DNA from: Prevotellaceae bacterium
Lineage (GTDB): Bacteria > Bacteroidota > Bacteroidia > Bacteroidales > UBA932
Assembly (NCBI GenBank): GCA_031267155.1
Contig: JAIRZR010000415.1
Coordinates: 1-10,051, forward strand
Reading direction: 5' to 3'
DNA length: 10,051 nt
The translations under genes and the position numbers were made by a program. Position 1 is the stretch's first letter. Each line of letters opens with the position of its first letter. Positions 5,597 through 10,051 of the stretch are shown here, in pieces. The notes beneath the pieces are model-generated. The model made no database searches. It had not been told where the DNA came from and saw nothing but the letters and a program-made list of their open reading frames with translations.

Positions 5597-5840
5597 GACA
5601 CGTGTTTATGAGTCATCGACACGTGTTTATGAGTCATCGACACGTGTTTATGAGCCATCGACACGTGTTTATGAGCCGCAGACACGTGTTTATGAGCCAT
5701 CGACACGTGTTTATGAGCCATCGACACGTGTTTATGAGCCATCGACACGTGTTTATGAGCCGCAGACACGTGTTTATGAGCCGCAGACACGTGTTTATGA
5801 GCCGCAGACACGTGTTTATGGGACTCCGACATGATTTAAC
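5597..5840. repeat. Tandem array of eleven 21-bp repeats, each with an ACACGTGT palindrome
   Basis: Eleven consecutive units of exactly 21 bp run from 5597 to 5827. A decayed twelfth (GACATGATTTAAC) follows at 5828-5840. Each unit starts GACACGTGTTTATGAG and ends in five variable bases. These are TCATC in units 1-2, CCATC in units 3, 5, 6 and 7, and CCGCA in units 4, 8, 9 and 10; unit 11 is the divergent edge copy (GGGACTCC ending). Every unit contains the perfect 8-bp palindrome ACACGTGT. Because 21 is a multiple of 3, the array stays open in frames on both strands (HKHVS peptides on minus, RHVFMSH on plus), but no gene is implied. It lies in the divergent gap, about 95 bp upstream of the efflux promoter and 32 bp upstream of the -7 box of the cargo gene, so it could be an operator array, a variable-number repeat, or both. 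Confidence 0.95.
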
Positions 5841-5871
5841 TAATATGAAGCCAATGAATAATAACTTTTTG

Positions 5872-5879
5872 TATATTTG
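5872..5879 (+). promoter_or_regulatory. -7 promoter box of the T9SS cargo gene
   Basis: TATATTTG matches the Bacteroidota consensus TAnnTTTG exactly. Transcription would begin around 5884-5887, leaving a leader of about 60 nt before the ATG at 5946. No good TTTG -33 box is present at the expected distance (about 5849-5853). The box directly follows the tandem repeat array and directly precedes a 10-bp inverted repeat. Confidence 0.5.
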
Positions 5880-5884
5880 TATAA

Positions 5885-5914
5885 AAATTCAATAAACAGT
5901 ACAATATTGAATTT
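5885..5914 (+). promoter_or_regulatory. 10-bp perfect inverted repeat at the start of the cargo gene leader
   Basis: AAATTCAATA (5885-5894) and TATTGAATTT (5905-5914) are exact reverse complements around a 10-nt spacer (AACAGTACAA). The dyad starts about 6 bp after the -7 box, where a repressor would block transcription. As RNA it would be an AU-rich stem at the very 5' end. A DNA operator for a dimeric regulator seems the more likely reading, since the stem is weak. No regulator gene is seen in the window. Confidence 0.45.
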
Positions 5915-5945
5915 ATTATTAACTTTATATAAACTCGTTTTACTT

Positions 5946-8900
5946 ATGAACAAATTAATTACCTTTTTTTTGAGTATTATTCTGATTACTGCGGTAAACG
6001 GTTCGAAACTTTACGGAGAAGCCATCAGCGCTTTCCCCTATACCGAAAGTTTTGAGTACGGAAACATTGAAAACTCCCCCTGGGTTCAGTACCGGCTGGG
6101 AGAAGAAACGGACGCAAATTGGCGAACATTCCATGCCAGTCCAAGCGAGTATGTAAGAACCGGGAGTTATTCCCTTTTTCATGAAACCGGCGTGAATGCC
6201 GCCGACGACTGGCTGGTTTCGCCTCAACTGTACATTCCCGGCGACGCGGTTTACCTCCTTTCTTTCTGGTCCGTTGATCAGTTGGATAATGCCCACGGAA
6301 TCAATTCCCTCCATATTTCCAAAGGCAGTCCCGATCCGGAAAGCGGCGACTTTGTCAAGGTCATGGATATTCCGACGGACCTTTCGGACTGGGAAATTTT
6401 TCACAGAACCTTAAACGACTTCGCAGGAGAAAATATCTACCTCGCATTCCGTTATGAAGGCAGGCAGGCGCGCCGCTGGTATGTCGAAGACCTGAGCATT
6501 GTTCGCCTGTTTTCTTCGGATGCGGGAGTGACGGAGATAAGCCGTCCGGTAAGCGACGCCAGGCTGACAGGCAGTGAAACCGTTACGGTGAAAGTGAAGA
6601 ATTTCGGTTCGCAAGCCCTTTCAAATGTTCAGGTACGCTTTGAAATCAACGGCAATCCGGTTGCTGCCGAAACGATTCAGGGAAGCATTGCCTCTCAGGA
6701 GGAAGTTTCCTATACTTTCACCGCGAAAGCCAACTTGCAGGATGTGCGGACTTATACGATTAAAGCTTATACCGTTTTAAGCGGGGAAGAAAACGCATCG
6801 AACGATACAACAACCATACAGGTCGAGAATTTCGGCGATTGCACTACCAATTCGGTTTTCCCTTTTACCGAAGGATTTGAAGACAACCGGATTCATTCCT
6901 GCTGGAGCATCTATAACCGGGACAACTATCCCGATATCAACTGGAAGGTCAATAAATTGCAGCCGCGAACGGGCGAATACGCCATCCAGCATACTTACGG
7001 TTATGATGAAGACGGCTGGCTGGTTACTCCCAAAATGCGCATTCCGGCAACCGGCGTATGCGAGCTTTCATTCTGGTCGTTCAACCGGGAGTCTTCTTTT
7101 TACAACTACAGTCCCACAATCTATGGAAAAAATTCGGTCTTGATTTCGGAAGGGAGCGGCGACCCTGCCGGCGGTGAGTTTCAGGAAGTATGGTCGCCGA
7201 TCTCCGTAACCGATTCCTGGGTGGAAACCGTGATTGACCTGGCCGCTTATGCCGGAAAAGAAATCTACATTGCTTTCCGCGGTGAAAATCACAACGCGCA
7301 TATCTGGTATATCGACGATGTAAGCATCTATCAATTGCCCGCCCACGATGCTTCGGTCACGGCAATCACCGCTCCTCCGATAAAGGCGAAAAACCTTACG
7401 GCAAACGAAACCGTTACCATTAAAGTGAAAAACAACGGCTACGAAACGCTTGCCAACGGGATTCCGGTTCGATTGGAAGTCAACGGCGGGATAATTGCTA
7501 CCGAAACGGTACCCGGCCCAATTGCATCCAAACAGGAAGCAACTTTTTCCTTTGCCGCCAAAGCCGATCTTTCGGAAGTAAAACGGCATACCATTACAGT
7601 CCGTGCACTCCTGGAAGGCGACGAACACCCCGAAGATGATTCCCGGAGCATCGACGTAATCAACTACGGAACCGGCATCATTGCGGATTTCCCCTATACG
7701 CAGGACTTTGAAAACGATGATGACCTTTTCCTCTGGACGCAGGAAACGACAGACCGGAATACAAGCTGGACGTACCGGTCGGGCGCCATGCTTGGAGAAT
7801 TGACCGACAAGCCTCACGGCGGATTGCGCAATGCCTGTTTTTATTCTCTCTATGGTTCCGGAACAACAGCGAAACTGATTACTCCGCCCTTGAATATTCG
7901 CGATTTAACTGCTCCCGTATTGAAATTCTGGTACGGACAGGAAATATATTATGGTGCAGGACTGGACGAATTGAGAGTCTATTACCGGACGTCAAAAACA
8001 GGCGCATGGAAAAAACTGTTTGAAGATAAAACGGAAAAGAAAGAATGGACGGAAGTGAGAATTGATCTGCCCGATCCAAGCGAAGACTATTATATTGCCT
8101 TTGAAGGAACCGCCCGCATCGGGAACGGAATTGTGCTGGATGATGTGGAAATAACTACGGCTTTCACAAAAGACGCCGCCCTTACCGCTTTGCTAAGTCC
8201 GGTAACGGATATAAACCTGACAAGCGCCGAAACGGTTACCGTCCGGGTGAAAAACTCCGGAACACAAACGCTGACCGAAATTCCGGTTCGCCTGAAAGTC
8301 GATGAACTGCCGGAAATAAGCGAAACCGTTTCCTGCAATCTTTCTACATTTGAAGAAACCGAATACACGTTCAATACCCGCATCAACCTTTCGGAAGAAA
8401 AAATCCATACCCTTAAAATTTATCTCGCCCTCCCCGGCGACGAATACCTGAAAAATGACACCTTGTCCGTAGAAGTAGAAAATTATGGAAACAAAGCCAT
8501 TATGGGCCGGGAAACTGCTTTTACTTCCTGCGATGTTGTTTTTACGGATGAAGGCGTAAACGGAAAATATTCCAATAGAAGTGAAACTCAAACAGTAACT
8601 TTCTATCCCTCGGAAACAGGGAAAAGGATAAAAGCCGAATTTACGGCTTTCCATACGCAAGCTTTTGAAATATTCATGGGAATGCCCATTTACGGAGATA
8701 CCCTGTTTGTGTATGACGGAACCATCCTTGATGAAAAATACAAGATCGGAGCGCTTAGCGGCGATTTGAACGAAGATCTTCCCGAACCGTTTGTATCACA
8801 TGCCGCAGACGGCTCGCTGACTTTCGTATTCAAAAAAATAGATGCTATTCCTCAAGACGGCTGGGAAGCGCTGATCTCCTGCATTACCCCCGAACCTTAC

Positions 8901-10051
8901 GACGCCGGTATAATTGCCGTTTTATCCCCGCTCAAAGGCGGTAATGCAACAGCTCCCGTAACCGTTGAAATAAAAAACTACGGAGGCGAACCGCTTTCGG
9001 CAATCAATCTGGCCTATCGCTTTAATGGCGGAGCGCCGGTATCCGGACAATATGCCGGTACCATCCCTCCGGGAGAAACGGCGGAATATACATTCGCGCA
9101 AACCGTTGATGTATCTGCATTTGATGACAATTATGCAATCGAAGCCTGGACTCTGTTCGCTAACGACAGTGACCGGAGCAATGATACGATTGCTTACCGT
9201 TTCGCATACAGGGAAAATATCGTATTGCAGGGATACCGCATTCAGGCGGATTTACCTGCCGACCAGTGGGGCGGTATATCTTTCAATTCAAACGATCCGG
9301 CGACTGTAACACCGATCCGGCCTTATCAGGATGCAGATAATCGCATTTGTGCCGGGGAACGCGTCGGCGATTTCATTTATTTGTACTCCTATAATCTTTC
9401 GGTCGCTTATACGGTTAATTTCATTCAATTGACCAAAGAATGGGAGTTTGTGTCTCAAAAAGCGGTTTCCAATGTGAATGCCTGGCCGATTGAAATGGCT
9501 TACGATCATTCGACGGACAAGTTGTATGCAGTCACCTATCCGGGCGACGCTTCCTACATCTATACCATCGATCCTGCCACCGGCAATTGGACATTATTCA
9601 ACCAAATTGACGATTACGTTGTCGGGCTTGCCTGTCATTCGGGGACGATGTATTTGGCAACGGTCTGGGGCGACGTTATTTCCGTCGCTCTGCAAACCGG
9701 ACAAATTACCCCCATTTGCAGTATCGGTATGTTTGCTCCCTACCTCCAGTCTTTGACCTGCGATCCTCAAACCGGACGATTATTCTGGGCCATGAAAAAT
9801 GATTTTTCGAGTATTCTAATCGAAATAGATCCGGCGACAGGCCGATGGTTTAATTACGGACAGATAGGAGAAAACGCTCAAATCATAGGCTTGCATGTAT
9901 CCGGTAAAGGAAGCGCTATTGCCGCACCGCAAACGGACGGTTCGTCCATTGCCGTTTATCCCAATCCTTCCGACGGGCAGGTAACGATTTCGAATGTTCC
10001 GGAAAAATCCTCCATCCGTATCTCGGATCTATCGGGTAAAACAATCGAAAG
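5946..10051 (+). CDS. Large modular T9SS-secreted protein with choice-of-anchor J, CARDB and CUB-like domains, 3' truncated
   Basis: The ATG at 5946 opens a frame of 1368 codons with no stop before the window edge. Residues 1-26 are a signal peptide (basic start, core FFLSIILITAV). Three J-type (cleaved adhesin/MAM-like) domains begin FPYTESFE at 30, FPFTEGFED at 305 and FPYTQDFEN at 582. They end in WYVEDLSI, WYIDDVSI and IVLDDVEI. Each is followed by a CARDB-like beta-sandwich (about 192-296, 468-574 and 743-850) with the recurring core ETVTVKVKNxG. A CUB-like domain spans Cys862 to Cys979 (GDTLFVYDG), then comes a fourth CARDB-like domain (about 986-1085). A propeller-like region of about 230 residues (LYAVTYPGDASYIYTIDPAT) precedes the sorting domain, whose YPNPSDGQ motif is at 1338-1345. 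This is the T9SS type A signal, and perhaps 35-45 residues are missing. Such domains are known from P. gingivalis gingipains and haemagglutinins and usually bind protein or carbohydrate, so a cell-surface adhesin is inferred. No catalytic domain is recognised. The leader has no Shine-Dalgarno sequence. Confidence 0.9.
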   Translation, partial: MNKLITFFLSIILITAVNGSKLYGEAISAFPYTESFEYGNIENSPWVQYRLGEETDANWRTFHASPSEYVRTGSYSLFHETGVNAADDWLVSPQLYIPGDAVYLLSFWSVDQLDNAHGINSLHISKGSPDPESGDFVKVMDIPTDLSDWEIFHRTLNDFAGENIYLAFRYEGRQARRWYVEDLSIVRLFSSDAGVTEISRPVSDARLTGSETVTVKVKNFGSQALSNVQVRFEINGNPVAAETIQGSIASQEEVSYTFTAKANLQDVRTYTIKAYTVLSGEENASNDTTTIQVENFGDCTTNSVFPFTEGFEDNRIHSCWSIYNRDNYPDINWKVNKLQPRTGEYAIQHTYGYDEDGWLVTPKMRIPATGVCELSFWSFNRESSFYNYSPTIYGKNSVLISEGSGDPAGGEFQEVWSPISVTDSWVETVIDLAAYAGKEIYIAFRGENHNAHIWYIDDVSIYQLPAHDASVTAITAPPIKAKNLTANETVTIKVKNNGYETLANGIPVRLEVNGGIIATETVPGPIASKQEATFSFAAKADLSEVKRHTITVRALLEGDEHPEDDSRSIDVINYGTGIIADFPYTQDFENDDDLFLWTQETTDRNTSWTYRSGAMLGELTDKPHGGLRNACFYSLYGSGTTAKLITPPLNIRDLTAPVLKFWYGQEIYYGAGLDELRVYYRTSKTGAWKKLFEDKTEKKEWTEVRIDLPDPSEDYYIAFEGTARIGNGIVLDDVEITTAFTKDAALTALLSPVTDINLTSAETVTVRVKNSGTQTLTEIPVRLKVDELPEISETVSCNLSTFEETEYTFNTRINLSEEKIHTLKIYLALPGDEYLKNDTLSVEVENYGNKAIMGRETAFTSCDVVFTDEGVNGKYSNRSETQTVTFYPSETGKRIKAEFTAFHTQAFEIFMGMPIYGDTLFVYDGTILDEKYKIGALSGDLNEDLPEPFVSHAADGSLTFVFKKIDAIPQDGWEALISCITPEPYDAGIIAVLSPLKGGNATAPVTVEIKNYGGEPLSAINLAYRFNGGAPVSGQYAGTIPPGETAEYTFAQTVDVSAFDDNYAIEAWTLFANDSDRSNDTIAYRFAYRENIVLQGYRIQADLPADQWGGISFNSNDPATVTPIRPYQDADNRICAGERVGDFIYLYSYNLSVAYTVNFIQLTKEWEFVSQKAVSNVNAWPIEMAYDHSTDKLYAVTYPGDASYIYTIDPATGNWTLFNQIDDYVVGLACHSGTMYLATVWGDVISVALQTGQITPICSIGMFAPYLQSLTCDPQTGRLFWAMKNDFSSILIEIDPATGRWFNYGQIGENAQIIGLHVSGKGSAIAAPQTDGSSIAVYPNPSDGQVTISNVPEKSSIRISDLSGKTIE

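Noticed and set aside
5597..5840. CRISPR array
   Set aside because: The repeats are contiguous 21-bp units with no unique spacers, and no cas gene is present.
5602..5895. Plus-strand 97-residue ORF of RHVFMSH repeats
   Set aside because: It exists only because the 21-bp unit is a multiple of three without stops; the same is true on the other strand, and no start signal supports it.
7068..7817. 249-residue minus-strand ORF and the other minus-strand ORFs between 5955 and 9509
   Set aside because: All lie antisense to the continuous T9SS cargo frame, whose domains and sorting motif are recognisable.
9946..10051. Lipoprotein or sortase anchoring of the large protein
   Set aside because: The end shows the YPNPSDGQ T9SS type A motif, and the N-terminal signal has no lipobox Cys or LPXTG.

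Overview
The window looks like a chromosomal segment of a Bacteroidota organism, most likely Bacteroidales. Four things point there: a very large secreted protein ending in a type IX secretion (T9SS) type A sorting signal, with cleaved-adhesin/choice-of-anchor J modules; TAnnTTTG-type -7 promoter boxes; AT-rich leaders mostly without Shine-Dalgarno sequences; and short ELRxTNYE-coding filler repeats at operon junctions. The species cannot be told from the sequence.

Layout. (1) 1-198 (+): C-terminal end of an FAD-dependent amine-oxidase/protoporphyrinogen-oxidase-like protein, followed by an intrinsic terminator at 275-330. (2) 199-662: AT-rich and without a protein gene, but holding a striking rod-shaped RNA structure at about 430-596 built from five nested helices, with a possible promoter at 352-359. 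(3) 663-794 (+): a tiny lipoprotein ORF, probably a frameshifted or truncated remnant, followed by a perfect 13-bp hairpin at 831-859. (4) 5469 to 917 (-): a complete four-gene tripartite efflux operon in the order TolC-like outer-membrane factor, MacA-like adaptor, MacB-type ATPase, MacB-type permease. Two of its junctions carry short repeat sequence, one of which codes for the tail of the ATPase. (5) 5470-5945: a divergent intergenic region with a promoter for each side, an array of eleven 21-bp tandem repeats each carrying an ACACGTGT palindrome, and a 10-bp inverted repeat in the leader of the plus-strand gene. (6) 5946 to the window end (+): a modular T9SS cargo protein of at least 1368 residues, truncated by the window edge.

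How the parts relate. The efflux genes would form one pump spanning inner membrane, periplasm and outer membrane. The large cargo protein would cross the inner membrane by Sec and the outer membrane by T9SS. The two transcription units diverge from a shared control region, but the sequence does not show that they act in one pathway. The best candidates for something new are the structured RNA at 430-596 and the helically phased palindrome array at 5597-5827.
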